This document shows, in pieces, positions 24,148-32,733 of a DNA stretch of 41,117 nt; within the stretch, counting starts at the first letter, position 1, and the number at the start of each line of letters is the position of its first letter. A program made the translations under genes and the position numbers. This DNA comes from Acidobacteriaceae bacterium (GTDB lineage: Bacteria; Acidobacteriota; Terriglobia; Terriglobales; Acidobacteriaceae), in assembly GCA_030041515.1 (NCBI GenBank), contig JASHNS010000083.1:1-41117 (forward strand), read 5' to 3'. The notes beneath the pieces are model-generated. The model was not told where the DNA came from. It did not search any database and saw nothing but the letters and a program-made list of their open reading frames with translations.

Positions 24148-24825
24148 GTGAACCTGCCGAATTCCATCACGCTCAGCCGGATTTTCTGCATTCCCATCCT
24201 CATCTGGATGTTGTCGCCGCATTTTCCGCATGGCGGCTTTCATGGCGAGCAGGAACTGGTGGCGTCGGTGTTCTTCGTGCTGGTGTCGATCTCGGATGGC
24301 GTCGATGGCTACCTGGCGCGGCACCGCGGTCAGATCACCACGATGGGAATGCTGCTGGATCCGATTGCGGACAAGCTGCTGATCACGTCGGCGCTGGTGG
24401 CGCTGGTGGAATTCAATCCGCACATTGTGAAGCCCTGGATCGTGGTGGTGGTGGTAGGGCGTGAGTTTCTGGTGAGCGGTCTCAGGTCGATTGCATCGAC
24501 CGAGGGGTTCACCATCGAGGCCAGCGACGTGGGCAAGCTGAAGACGGTGATCCAGATTGTGACCGTGGTGGCGGCGACGCTGGATCGCGGCTGGGCGATG
24601 TGGGACTGGGGCTGGATCATCGTGCCGGTGCACCTGATTGCGGCGGTGGGCGTCTACTATATGGCCGGCATTTCAATTCTGTCCGGCGCGGATTACTTCG
24701 TGGCCTTCTGGCGGAAGATCGAGAAGGCATCGGCCACCCGGCGGCGAACCGACAACGAGCTGGTGCTGAGCCGACGGAAGAAGGCGGCGCCGGCAGCGCA
24801 TAACGCAACGCAATGTAAGAGCTGA
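24148..24825 (+). CDS. pgsA: CDP-diacylglycerol-glycerol-3-phosphate 3-phosphatidyltransferase
   Basis: Makes phosphatidylglycerol phosphate from CDP-diacylglycerol and glycerol-3-phosphate at the inner membrane, the committed step to acidic phospholipids. The 225-residue protein starts MNLPNSITLSRIFCIPIL as PgsA proteins do. It carries the complete CDP-alcohol phosphatidyltransferase signature D-x2-DG-x2-AR-x8-G-x3-D-x3-D (SDGVDGYLAR to GMLLDPIADK, about residues 49-76). Several hydrophobic helices follow, with a basic C-terminal tail (RRKKAAPAAHNA). GTG 24148 is chosen because it opens the conserved N-terminus. PgsA and phosphatidylserine synthase share the motif, but the N-terminus favours PgsA. 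Confidence 0.92.
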   Translation: MNLPNSITLSRIFCIPILIWMLSPHFPHGGFHGEQELVASVFFVLVSISDGVDGYLARHRGQITTMGMLLDPIADKLLITSALVALVEFNPHIVKPWIVVVVVGREFLVSGLRSIASTEGFTIEASDVGKLKTVIQIVTVVAATLDRGWAMWDWGWIIVPVHLIAAVGVYYMAGISILSGADYFVAFWRKIEKASATRRRTDNELVLSRRKKAAPAAHNATQCKS

Positions 24826-24939
24826 AGTCTAAAACAGCAGCGCGGGCAGAATTCGCACTTCTGTCTTCCCATACTCCGAGGGCAGCGGAAATTTCGCAGC
24901 CGACGGAAGGCCGGCAACATCCAACCCGCAGGAGCGTGC

Positions 24940-25677
24940 ATGGACCAGGCTGAGCGGCCCCCTCTCCCTGAAGATGTAGAACGCGAGACAGCTTCCAACC
25001 AACAACGAACAGAAGACGAAACGGAACGCGAAACCGGACATGGTCTGGGGCTGGGCCGGTTCTCGCGACGATCGTTTCTGGCGCAACTGGGCGCGGCGGG
25101 AGTGGCGGCCACTGCCGGCACGCTGCACGCGGCGACCGCTGCGCAGGGCGGGGTTCAGGGACAGACAGAGGATGCCGACGGCGAGCCGGGGGCGATTCCG
25201 GTGACACTGCTGGTGAACGGCGAGGAATATCACCTGAAGCTGGAGCCGCGGGTGACGCTGCTGGACGCGCTGCGCGAGCGTCTGCATCTGTTTGGGACGA
25301 AGAAGGGCTGCGATCACGGGCAGTGCGGGGCGTGCACAGTGCATGTGAACGGGCGGCGGGTGAACAGCTGCCTGAGCTTCGCGGTGATGCACCAGGGCGA
25401 CAGGATTACGACCATCGAGGGACTGGCGCAGCACGGCGAGTTGAGCGTGATGCAGCGGGCGTTCGTGGTGAACGACGGGTTCCAGTGCGGATACTGCACG
25501 CCGGGACAAGTCATGTCGGCGACGGCGCTGATGACCGAGCCGATTGGGCCGGGGGATGACGACGTGCGGGCGGCGATGAGCGGAAACATTTGCCGGTGCG
25601 GCGCCTACGACAATATCGTGACTGCGGTGCAGGAAGCGAGAAAAGCGAGCAAGAGGACGGGCAAGTCGGCGAGTTAG
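24940..25677 (+). CDS. Tat-exported 2Fe-2S subunit of xanthine-dehydrogenase-family oxidoreductase (PaoA-like)
   Basis: A 245-residue small subunit passing electrons from the molybdenum site to FAD. A hydrophilic acidic n-region of about 40 residues precedes the twin-arginine motif SRRSFLAQLGAAG (42-54), so export is by Tat. The plant-type cluster is bound by Cys124, 129, 132 and 144 (GCDHGQCGACTVHVNG); the second cluster by Cys183, 186, 218 and 220 (QCGYC..NICRCG). This layout matches E. coli PaoA/YagT. AGGAG at 24930-24934 lies 5 bases before the ATG. It heads a cluster with FAD, Mo, XdhC and MocA-like genes. The n-region is unusually long for a Tat signal. Confidence 0.93.
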   Translation: MDQAERPPLPEDVERETASNQQRTEDETERETGHGLGLGRFSRRSFLAQLGAAGVAATAGTLHAATAAQGGVQGQTEDADGEPGAIPVTLLVNGEEYHLKLEPRVTLLDALRERLHLFGTKKGCDHGQCGACTVHVNGRRVNSCLSFAVMHQGDRITTIEGLAQHGELSVMQRAFVVNDGFQCGYCTPGQVMSATALMTEPIGPGDDDVRAAMSGNICRCGAYDNIVTAVQEARKASKRTGKSAS

Positions 25678-25775
25678 CGGGACGGCAAGCGATCGGTCGT
25701 CAGCGATCAGAACTCATCCTGTCCGCTTTGCGAATCAGGGTGGGGCACCCGGAGATCCGAGCTGGAGCAAAACGA

Positions 25776-26756
25776 ATGCAGGAATTTCGCTACAGGCAGG
25801 TGAGGACGGTCGAGAGCGCGGTGCGCGCCAACGGCACGTATCTGGCGGGCGGAACGACGCTCGTCGATCTGATGAAGCTGAACGTACTGCAGCCGGCGAC
25901 GGTGGTGGATGTGAATCCGCTGCCCCTGGCACAGGTGGAAGCGCTGCCCGGGGGAGGACTACAGATTGGCGCGATGGTGCGGAACAGCGATCTGGCAAAC
26001 CATCCCACGGTGAAGCAGGAGTATCCGGTGCTTTCGGAGGCGCTGCTGTCGGGTGCGTCGCCGCAGTTGCGGAACATGGCGACGACGGGCGGAAATCTGC
26101 TGCAGAAGACGCGCTGTTCCTACTATCGCGACACCAATTATGCATGCAACAAGCGGGAGCAGGGCTCGGGGTGCTCGGCGATGGATGGTTACAACCGGAT
26201 GCATGCGGTGCTGGGGGGAAGCGCGGATTGCGTGGCGACGCATCCTTCGGATATGGCCGTCGCCATGATGGCGCTGGAGGCGACGGTGCATACGGAGGGG
26301 CCGAACGGGGTGCGGGCGATTGCGCTGCGGGATTTTTACGTGCTGCCCGGAACGAGTCCGTCGATTGAGACGGTGCTGCAGCCGGGCGAACTCATCACGC
26401 ATGTGACGCTTCCGGCGCCGCCGCATGGGACGCGCTCGCATTATCTGAAGCTGCGGGATCGCGCGCAGTATGAATTTGCGCTGGCTTCGGCGGCGGTGGT
26501 GGTCCAGATGCACGGCAAGCACCTTGCGCGGGTGCGGATTGCGCTGGGCGGCGTGGGCACGCGGCCGTGGCGATCACCCGAAGCGGAGCGCGCGCTGGAA
26601 GGACGCGAGGCGACGGCGGGGAACTTTCAAAAGGCGGCGGCCGCGGCTATGGCGGGTGCGAAGCCGCTGAAGTACAACGCCTTCAAGATCGAACTGGCGA
26701 AAATGGCTTTGGTTCGGGCGCTGGAGACGGTGACACAGATGGAGCATGCGGGATGA
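25776..26756 (+). CDS. FAD-binding subunit with extra 4Fe-4S cluster (PaoB-like)
   Basis: A 326-residue FAD subunit of the molybdenum hydroxylase. The FAD-binding loop is YLAGGTTLVDLMKL (22-35) and the second FAD contact is ATTGGNLLQKTRC (102-114). Cys114, 124, 133 and 152 (RCSYYRD, YACNKREQGSGCSAMDG, SADCVATHPSD) match the inserted 4Fe-4S site of PaoB and 4-hydroxybenzoyl-CoA reductase beta. ATG 25776 has GGAG (25764-25767) 8 bases upstream; the open frame upstream is not conserved protein. It overlaps the Mo subunit by 4 bases (ATGA). It has no signal peptide, consistent with being carried out by the Tat-bearing partner. Confidence 0.93.
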   Translation: MQEFRYRQVRTVESAVRANGTYLAGGTTLVDLMKLNVLQPATVVDVNPLPLAQVEALPGGGLQIGAMVRNSDLANHPTVKQEYPVLSEALLSGASPQLRNMATTGGNLLQKTRCSYYRDTNYACNKREQGSGCSAMDGYNRMHAVLGGSADCVATHPSDMAVAMMALEATVHTEGPNGVRAIALRDFYVLPGTSPSIETVLQPGELITHVTLPAPPHGTRSHYLKLRDRAQYEFALASAAVVVQMHGKHLARVRIALGGVGTRPWRSPEAERALEGREATAGNFQKAAAAAMAGAKPLKYNAFKIELAKMALVRALETVTQMEHAG

Positions 26757-28987
26757 GCACATCGATCATTGGCGCGGCGGTGAACCGCGTGGACGGGCCG
26801 CTGAAGGTCAGCGGTCAGGCGCAGTACGCGGTGGATCACAAGCTGGAGAACCTGGCGTACGGCGTGGGCGTCTTCAGCACGATGGGCAATGCGCGCGTGG
26901 TGCGGGTGGAGGCGAGCGATGCGCAGGGCATGCCAGGCGTGCTGGCCGTCCTGCATCGGGGGAACACGCCGCCGTTGTACCGTCCCGCCGAACGGCTGGA
27001 GCACAGCCGCGCGGGCGAGATTCGGCCGCCGTTCGAGGACGATCAGGTCTACTACTACGGGCAATATGTCGCGCTGGTGATTGCCAATACGCTGGAGCAG
27101 GCACAGGCGGCGGCGGACAAGGTCCGGGTGCAATACGACGTGCGCAAGCCGGCGGTGCTGTTGTCAGAGGCGCCCGCGCCGCAGGGCCCGCCGCGGGTGC
27201 ATTCGACGCGCGGGGATGCGGCCGGGGCGTTCGAGAGCGCGGCGGTCAAGCTGGACGAGACGTACACGGTCCCGGTGGAAGTGCACAATCCGATGGAAAT
27301 GCACGCGACGATGGCGCACTGGGAAGGCGAGAACCTGACGCTCTATGTGACGACGCAAGGGGTCCTGAATTACCAGAAGGTACTGGCGGAAGTGATGGGG
27401 ATTCCGGTGGAGAATGTGCGGGTGATTTCGCCGTTCTGCGGGTCGGGCTTCGGAGGAAAGCTGTTCCCGTGGCCGGAATCGATGCTGGCGGCGCTGGGTG
27501 CGCAGCACCTAAAGCGGCCCGTGCGCGTGCAGGTACCGCGGAGCATGATGTTCACGACGGTGGGGCATCGACCGCTGACGCAGCAGCGGGTGCGGCTGGG
27601 CGCGACGGCGGACGGGCAGCTGGTGTCGATGCAGCACGACGTGGTGCAGCCGACGTCGATGGTGGACGAGTACGTAGAGTACTGCACGGGCGTGACGAAG
27701 ACGCTGTACGCCTGCGAGAACGTGGAGGTGCGTCAGGACCTGGTGCGGCTGAACGTGGGAACACCGACCCCGATGCGCGGGCCAGGAGCGGTGCCGGGAC
27801 TGGTGGCGCTGGAGTCGGCGATGAACGAGCTGGCGGAGAAGCTCGGGATGGATCCGATCGCGCTGCGGCTGAAGAATTATGCGGAGACGGATCCGGGCTC
27901 GAAGCTGCCCTATTCGAGCAAGCACCTGCGGGAGTGCTACCAGAAGGGCGCGGAGCAATTCGGATGGGCGAAGCGGAATCCGAAAGTGGGCTCGATGCGG
28001 CGAGGGAACGAGATTCTGGGCTGGGGGATGGCGAGTGCGATTTGGGACGCGGGGCGCGGAGGCGCGACGGTGCGGGTGCGGCTGAACTCAGACGGGACCG
28101 CGCGGGCGAGCTGCGCGACGCAGGATATCGGGACGGGAACGTACACGATCTTCGCTCAGGTGGTGACGGAGAAGACGGGAATCGTGCTGGATAAGGTTCA
28201 GGTGGTGCTGGGAGACAGCACGCTGCCGCCAGGGCCGACCTCGGGCGGGTCGACGGTGACGGCTACCGTGCTGCCGGCGATTGCGAAGGCGACGGACCAG
28301 GCGGTGCAGCGGGTGCTGCAGGCGGCGGTGATGACGCCGGGGTCGCCGTTTTTTGCGCCGCATGGGACGCAGGCGCCGAAGGTAGCCATGACGAACGGCT
28401 GGGTGCATGAGGTGGATAAGCCGTACTCGAGCGGCGTGCCCTTTGAGGAGATCCTGATCGCGCGGCGGCTGGCGGCGCTGGATGGCGAGGCGACAACGGG
28501 GCCGGACCTGGCGAACCGCGAACGCTACGCGTTCAACTCTTTCGGGGCACAATTCATGGAAGTGGCGTGGGATCCAGGAATCGCGCGGCTACGCGTCTCG
28601 CGAGCGCTGACCGTGATCGACGCGGGAAAAATTATTAACAGGAAGGCGGGGACGAACCAGGTTCTGGGCGCGGTGGTGATGGGGATCGGGATGGCGATGT
28701 TCGAAGAGGCGATCTACGATCCGCGGACGGGCAAGCCGATCAATAATAACTTTGCGGATTATCTGGTGGCGACGAATGCGGACGTTCCTGAACTGGAGTG
28801 CATCTTTGTCGAATATCCGGACTATCATTTGAACGAATACGGAGCGCGCGGGATCGGCGAGATCGGACTGGCCGGCGTGGCTCCGGCGCTGGCCATGGCG
28901 ATATATCACGCGACAGGCGTGCGGGTGCGGACGCTGCCGTTTCGGGTGGAAGATGTTCTCGGGGGCGAGCGGGCGACGATTGTTTGA
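26753..28987 (+). CDS. Molybdopterin-binding catalytic subunit of aldehyde/xanthine-type oxidoreductase (PaoC-like)
   Basis: A 744-residue large subunit that holds the Mo-MCD cofactor and hydroxylates an aldehyde or N-heterocycle. Domain 1 is VDGPLKVSGQAQYAVD to YYYGQYVALVIANTLEQA. The cofactor-binding blocks are FCGSGFGGKLFPWPE, MRGPGAVPGLVALESAMNELA and QDIGTGTYTIFAQV. The catalytic Glu703 lies in GARGIGEIGLAGVAPALAMA. Members of this subgroup (PaoC/YagR) use the cytosine dinucleotide form of the cofactor and oxidise aromatic aldehydes; the substrate here is not determined. The ATG at 26753 overlaps the FAD-subunit stop. XdhC follows 27 bases later. Confidence 0.95.
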   Translation: MSTSIIGAAVNRVDGPLKVSGQAQYAVDHKLENLAYGVGVFSTMGNARVVRVEASDAQGMPGVLAVLHRGNTPPLYRPAERLEHSRAGEIRPPFEDDQVYYYGQYVALVIANTLEQAQAAADKVRVQYDVRKPAVLLSEAPAPQGPPRVHSTRGDAAGAFESAAVKLDETYTVPVEVHNPMEMHATMAHWEGENLTLYVTTQGVLNYQKVLAEVMGIPVENVRVISPFCGSGFGGKLFPWPESMLAALGAQHLKRPVRVQVPRSMMFTTVGHRPLTQQRVRLGATADGQLVSMQHDVVQPTSMVDEYVEYCTGVTKTLYACENVEVRQDLVRLNVGTPTPMRGPGAVPGLVALESAMNELAEKLGMDPIALRLKNYAETDPGSKLPYSSKHLRECYQKGAEQFGWAKRNPKVGSMRRGNEILGWGMASAIWDAGRGGATVRVRLNSDGTARASCATQDIGTGTYTIFAQVVTEKTGIVLDKVQVVLGDSTLPPGPTSGGSTVTATVLPAIAKATDQAVQRVLQAAVMTPGSPFFAPHGTQAPKVAMTNGWVHEVDKPYSSGVPFEEILIARRLAALDGEATTGPDLANRERYAFNSFGAQFMEVAWDPGIARLRVSRALTVIDAGKIINRKAGTNQVLGAVVMGIGMAMFEEAIYDPRTGKPINNNFADYLVATNADVPELECIFVEYPDYHLNEYGARGIGEIGLAGVAPALAMAIYHATGVRVRTLPFRVEDVLGGERATIV

Positions 28988-29014
28988 CTGTTGCGGATCT
29001 GCGGTACGTCTTCT

Positions 29015-30055
29015 ATGGCGGAACTAAGAAGGATCCTCGATCTGTGGAAGCGCGCGAGGGCGGCGGGCGAGGAAGTCTGCGTGGCGACGGTAGCGGCGGT
29101 GGAGGGATCGTCGTACCGGCGGCCGGGCGCGCGGATGGTGTTGACGACGAGCGGACAGCGCGCGGGAACGATCAGCGGCGGTTGCCTGGAAGCGGAGGTG
29201 GCGAAGAAGGCATGGTGGCTGACGGAGCGCGGGGCTTGCGTGCAGCGGTACAGCAGCTTTTTCGACGATGACGGCGACATGCCGTACGGTCTGGGGTGCG
29301 GCGGCGCGATCCTGGTTCTGCTGGAGCGCGGCGAGCCGGCGAAGCAGGCGCTGGAAGCGCTGCGGCGGAGCGTGGAAGAGCGCACGGCCCAGGCGGTGGT
29401 GGCGAATCTGGGCCAGACGCCGGGCACGGAAGTAATTGTCAGCGAAGCGGGACGGGAGACCTGGTCTCGCGGCGCGGGCGAGAGCGCACGGATGCTGGCG
29501 CAGAGATCGCTGGGCGCGGAGGCTTCGCAGTGGGAGGGGGAGCTGTTCGCCGAGTACATCGCTCCTCCGCCGGCGCTGTTTGTTTTCGGGGCGGGCGACG
29601 ATGCGCAGCCGCTGGCGCAGCTGGCTTCGGATCTGGACTGGCACGTGACCGTGGCAGATGGGCGTTCCCAGCTGGCACGAGCGGAACGGTTTCCGCAGGC
29701 GGTGGTGAAGGCGCCGGCCGATACATTGAGAGAAATGAGCGTGCGCGATGCGGCAGTGGTGATGACGCACAGCTACGAGCAGGATCGCGAGATTCTGCGA
29801 GAACTGCTTCAGCGCGAGCTGCGGTACCTGGGGGTTCTGGGACCACGGCGGCGCACGGAGCACCTGATCCGCGCGATTGCAGCGGAACTGGGGCTGGGCG
29901 CGGAGGAATGCATGGCGCGACTGCATGCGCCGGTAGGGCTGGACCTCGGTGCCCATGCACCGGGAGCCATTGCGCTGTCAATCGCGGCGGAATTGCAGGC
30001 AGTGTTCGGCGGAGCGGCGCTGCGGAAGACGTCTTCTCATCCTGTGTCTGCCTGA
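29015..30055 (+). CDS. XdhC/CoxI-family molybdenum cofactor insertion protein
   Basis: A 346-residue chaperone that binds and sulfurates the molybdenum cofactor and delivers it to the hydroxylase. The N-terminal XdhC/CoxI domain has EEVCVATVAAVEGSSYRRPGARMVLTTSG and GTISGGCLEAEVA with the conserved Cys, then PYGLGCGGAILVLLE. The C-terminal Rossmann domain begins LFVFGAGDDAQPLAQLASDLDWHVTVAD and ends with the VLGPRRRTEHL and GLDLGAHAPGAIALSIAAEL blocks. The ATG at 29015 starts the conserved domain; a TTG at 28991 would add eight residues. It ends 4 bases before the MocA-like gene. Confidence 0.93.
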   Translation: MAELRRILDLWKRARAAGEEVCVATVAAVEGSSYRRPGARMVLTTSGQRAGTISGGCLEAEVAKKAWWLTERGACVQRYSSFFDDDGDMPYGLGCGGAILVLLERGEPAKQALEALRRSVEERTAQAVVANLGQTPGTEVIVSEAGRETWSRGAGESARMLAQRSLGAEASQWEGELFAEYIAPPPALFVFGAGDDAQPLAQLASDLDWHVTVADGRSQLARAERFPQAVVKAPADTLREMSVRDAAVVMTHSYEQDREILRELLQRELRYLGVLGPRRRTEHLIRAIAAELGLGAEECMARLHAPVGLDLGAHAPGAIALSIAAELQAVFGGAALRKTSSHPVSA

Positions 30056-30059
30056 AGCG

Positions 30060-30659
30060 ATGAGCGAGCGAGACGCTGGGATCGCGGCGGTGGTGCTGGC
30101 TGCGGGCGCGTCCACGCGACTGGGAGAACCAAAACAGCTGATCAGGATTGAGGGCGAGTCGCTGCTGCGTCGCACAGCGCGGCTCGCGGGGGATGCCGGG
30201 TGCATGCCGGTGTTCGTGGTGCTGGGCTGTGAGGCAGAGCGCATGCGGAACGAGATGGAAGGTCTCGCCACGACACCAGTGATCCACGAGGGATGGTCCG
30301 AAGGGATGGGCTCGTCGCTGCGACGAGGGATGGAAGCGGTGTGCGCGACGCAGCCGCAGCCGGCGGCCGTGCTGCTGCTGGTGTGCGATCAGGCAAAACT
30401 CACAGTGGAGCACCTGCGCAGGCTGATGGCCTTGCAGGAATCCGAGGGCGCCGGGGTGATCGCGTCCGGATACGCGGGGCGGGCGGGTGTTCCGGCGATT
30501 TTTGGGGAAGAATTCTACGGGGAACTATTGGAATTACAAGGGGATGCGGGCGCGCGTGAGGTCATCCGGCGCCATCCGGAGGCGTTGAAGACCGTTTTCT
30601 GGGCCGAGGGAGAGATGGATGTGGATCTTCCGGAGGATTTGGCAAGGCTAAGGGTCTGA
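30060..30659 (+). CDS. MocA-like molybdenum cofactor nucleotidyltransferase
   Basis: A 199-residue NTP transferase that attaches a nucleotide (CMP in MocA) to molybdopterin. The nucleotide-binding N-terminus is AAVVLAAGASTRLGEPKQLIRIEGESLL, VIHEGWSEGMGSSLRRGM is the middle block and LLLVCDQAKLT carries the acidic metal-binding position. SGYAGRAGVPAIFGEEFYGEL, LQGDAGAREVI and VDLPEDLARL complete the family. Its position directly after XdhC fits production of the cytosine dinucleotide cofactor for the Pao-type enzyme upstream. ATG 30060 begins MSERDAGIAAVVLAAG; the open frame upstream overlaps xdhC and is not conserved. Confidence 0.9.
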   Translation: MSERDAGIAAVVLAAGASTRLGEPKQLIRIEGESLLRRTARLAGDAGCMPVFVVLGCEAERMRNEMEGLATTPVIHEGWSEGMGSSLRRGMEAVCATQPQPAAVLLLVCDQAKLTVEHLRRLMALQESEGAGVIASGYAGRAGVPAIFGEEFYGELLELQGDAGAREVIRRHPEALKTVFWAEGEMDVDLPEDLARLRV

Positions 30660-30765
30660 AAGAAGCCGAGTTCTGCGTGATTTGATCTTATCAATCAGAT
30701 ATTTATTTCGTGAAACTGAAATCGTTTTCCACGGCTAACCTTCGTGTGGCACACGGGTTGCGTTC

Positions 30766-30795
30766 TTGCCAGGTCTTGCACATAAAGACTAGGAT
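30766..30795 (+). promoter_or_regulatory. Candidate sigma-70 promoter for the GvpL/F-like gene
   Basis: TTGCCA (30766-30771), an 18-base spacer, then TAGGAT (30790-30795). It leaves an untranslated leader of about 115 bases before the ATG at 30920. A 29-codon out-of-phase frame (ATG 30855) overlaps that start; nothing else supports it as a gene. Confidence 0.4.
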
Positions 30796-30919
30796 ACGGG
30801 GCAGTTCAGTGAGGCTCCTCCGCAGTTCGGCGCCTACCCGAGCCCAGAAAAGCCATGTATACCCCCGAAAAGCTGCTGTTCCTAACCCTCTCACCTATCA
30901 GCATGCGGAGCGACTTTAT

Positions 30920-31714
30920 ATGGCGTGGTATGCCTACTGCATAACAGAAAGACAGGCCTTTCCGGAACTGCTGCGGCACCGGAAACCGATTCCAATGGAA
31001 ACCGTAACCGGAGTACAGGGCAATCAGGTTTTCCTTTATCCAGCCAGTGACTTAGCGGTAATCGTCAGCGAATGCTCCTCGACAGAAACCCTTACCCAGC
31101 AAGCCGGCATGGAGCATGCGCGGGTGGTATCGGATTGTTTCAAAACTTCCACGGTGCTGCCATTCCGGTTCGGGACGGTGTTTGCGGACGACGAGGCGCT
31201 GCGCCGGTCGATCCGGTCGAACCAACGGCAGTTTGTGACCAACATTGAACGCCTGCGCGGCAAAGCGGAGATGCACCTGAAGGTGGTGCTGGACGACTGC
31301 TGCCGCGAGCAGGTGAAGCGGTACAACGCGCCACCGACGCCGACGACGGGGCGGGCGTATCTGTCGAATTTGCGGGAGAACGCAGCTCTGCAGCGGGAGC
31401 GTCAGACGAAAGCACGCGCGGTGACGGTGCAGATGCATCGGATGTTTCTGCCGCTGGCGGAGGAAGTCAGCTGCCGGAGGCTGGACACGGGCAAGATGCT
31501 GCTGGATATCGCGCACCTGATCGATTCGGGTGCGGTGGAGCGGTACCAGAACAAGTACTCCAGCGCTTCGCTGCTGATGAAAGACTGCCAGATGCAGCTT
31601 TCAGGGCCGTGGCCCCCCTATCACTTCGTGCACCGGCTGACGCATCACGCGGCAGCGCCAGCAGCACCGGCAGTGGCGGTTCGGCCGGTGGCAGGCCTGG
31701 CGGCGTCGGCCTAG
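30920..31714 (+). CDS. Orphan GvpL/GvpF-family protein
   Basis: A 264-residue protein resembling gas-vesicle GvpF/GvpL. Its landmarks are AWYAYCITERQAFPEL (start), SDLAVIVSECSS, ARVVSDCFKTSTVLPFRFGTVFADDEALRRSI with the family hallmark PFRFGTVF, GKAEMHLKVVL, and the C-terminal DIAHLIDSGAVERYQNKY and LSGPWPPYHFV. An Ala/Pro-rich tail follows. No gvpA, gvpN, gvpK or other gas-vesicle gene is in the window. The ATG at 30920 is chosen because GGAG (30907-30910) is 9 bases upstream and the family begins here; the open frame continues upstream without conserved sequence. A terminator follows the gene, so it is probably monocistronic. Confidence 0.82.
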   Translation: MAWYAYCITERQAFPELLRHRKPIPMETVTGVQGNQVFLYPASDLAVIVSECSSTETLTQQAGMEHARVVSDCFKTSTVLPFRFGTVFADDEALRRSIRSNQRQFVTNIERLRGKAEMHLKVVLDDCCREQVKRYNAPPTPTTGRAYLSNLRENAALQRERQTKARAVTVQMHRMFLPLAEEVSCRRLDTGKMLLDIAHLIDSGAVERYQNKYSSASLLMKDCQMQLSGPWPPYHFVHRLTHHAAAPAAPAVAVRPVAGLAASA

Positions 31715-31738
31715 ATCGCAAACGATTCAACCAACAGG

Positions 31739-31767
31739 GACCCGCCATCAGGGCGGGTCTTCTTTTT
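31739..31767 (+). terminator. Rho-independent terminator after the GvpL/F-like gene
   Basis: GACCCGCC (31739-31746) and GGCGGGTC (31752-31759) form a perfect 8-bp stem with a 5-base loop, followed by TTCTTTTT. It lies 24 bases after the stop codon. Confidence 0.88.
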
Positions 31768-31856
31768 GAGGCGGAGATCTCGGCGGCCGAAGCGGCGCCA
31801 GGGTGCCCACGCGACCTGAGCGGGTCTGGCCCATCGAAAGATCAGGAGGACAGCGA

Positions 31857-32477
31857 ATGCGGAAGATCGATCCAGCGAATGCCGCGGCCGCGGATGTGTA
31901 CAAACTGATGATCGGCATCATCGTGCCGAGGCCGATTGCATTTGTTTCCACGGTGGACGGGGCGGGGTTGCGCAACCTGGCGCCGTTCAGCTATTTCACG
32001 GGATGCAGCACGAATCCGCCGGTGGTGTGTTTTTGCGCGGCAGTGCGGGAAGGGCCGCAGCCGCAGAAGGACACGCTCGAAAACATTCAGGCGACGGGGG
32101 AATTTGTGGTGAATGTCGTCTCAGAGGAAATTGCGGAACAGATGAACGCGTGCTCGGCGGAAGTGCCGCCGGAGGTGGACGAGTTCGCGCTGTCGGGGCT
32201 GACGCCGATCGAGAGCGATCTGGTGAAACCGCCGCGGGTGGCAGAGAGCAAAATCCAGATGGAGTGCCGGCTGCGGCAGGTGATCCGGGTGAGCGACAAG
32301 CCGGGCGGGGGAAACCTGGTGCTGGGCGATGTGCTGCGCTTTCACGTGCAGGAGAGCGTTCTGCTGGGAGATTACAAGATCGATCCCGACGCGCTGCGGG
32401 CAATCGGCAGGATGGGCGGTCCGACCTACGCGCGGACGCGGGACCGGTTTGTGATGGAGCGGCCGAAACAGCGTTGA
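31857..32477 (+). CDS. Flavin reductase-like FMN-binding split-barrel protein
   Basis: A 206-residue protein of the flavin-reductase-like (DIM6/NTAB) split-barrel family. The FMN-binding N-terminal block is IVPRPIAFVSTVDGAGLRNLAPFSYFTGCSTNPPVVCF, followed by KDTLENIQATGEFVVNVVSEEIAEQMNACSAE. PPRVAESKIQMECRLRQVI and LVLGDVLRFHVQESVL come next, and the typical GGPTYARTRDRFVMERP ends the protein. Members reduce flavin with NAD(P)H or act as flavoprotein hydrolases and oxidoreductases; the partner here is unknown. ATG 31857 has AGGAGG (31844-31849) 7 bases upstream, the best Shine-Dalgarno seen in the window. Confidence 0.88.
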   Translation: MRKIDPANAAAADVYKLMIGIIVPRPIAFVSTVDGAGLRNLAPFSYFTGCSTNPPVVCFCAAVREGPQPQKDTLENIQATGEFVVNVVSEEIAEQMNACSAEVPPEVDEFALSGLTPIESDLVKPPRVAESKIQMECRLRQVIRVSDKPGGGNLVLGDVLRFHVQESVLLGDYKIDPDALRAIGRMGGPTYARTRDRFVMERPKQR

Positions 32478-32519
32478 GGCGGCGAAGCTCGGGCGAGGCA
32501 GGAAGCCGGGGAGAAAGAG

Positions 32520-32555
32520 AAGCCCCGGCGGACCCACGAACCACCGGGGCTTTCA
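32520..32555 (+). terminator. Candidate terminator after the flavin-reductase-like gene
   Basis: AAGCCCCGG (32520-32528) pairs with CCGGGGCTT (32544-32552), a 9-bp perfect stem with a 15-base loop. Only three T residues close it, so it is a weaker call than the upstream terminator. Confidence 0.55.
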
Positions 32556-32733
32556 TCGAGGGTGCAAGGGACGCTGGCGGTTCAGCACGCGCCCCGCGCG
32601 CCTCATGCCCTATAGACGCGCAGCACTCCGGAATGTCATGCGGAGGGGGGAAGCGGGCTGTGGATTCCGAGGCAGCGGGCTCCGGATTGTGACGAAGCGG
32701 TGGTGCCGGAGGCGCGGTTATGATGGCAAGAAT

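Noticed and set aside
26746-28194. 482-codon Gly/Arg/Ala-rich frame overlapping the Mo subunit
   Set aside because: Shadow frame of the high-GC catalytic subunit, which has all family motifs in its own frame.
30855-30944. 29-codon upstream frame overlapping the GvpL/F start
   Set aside because: No conservation evidence and no ribosome-binding site; kept only as a note in the promoter entry.
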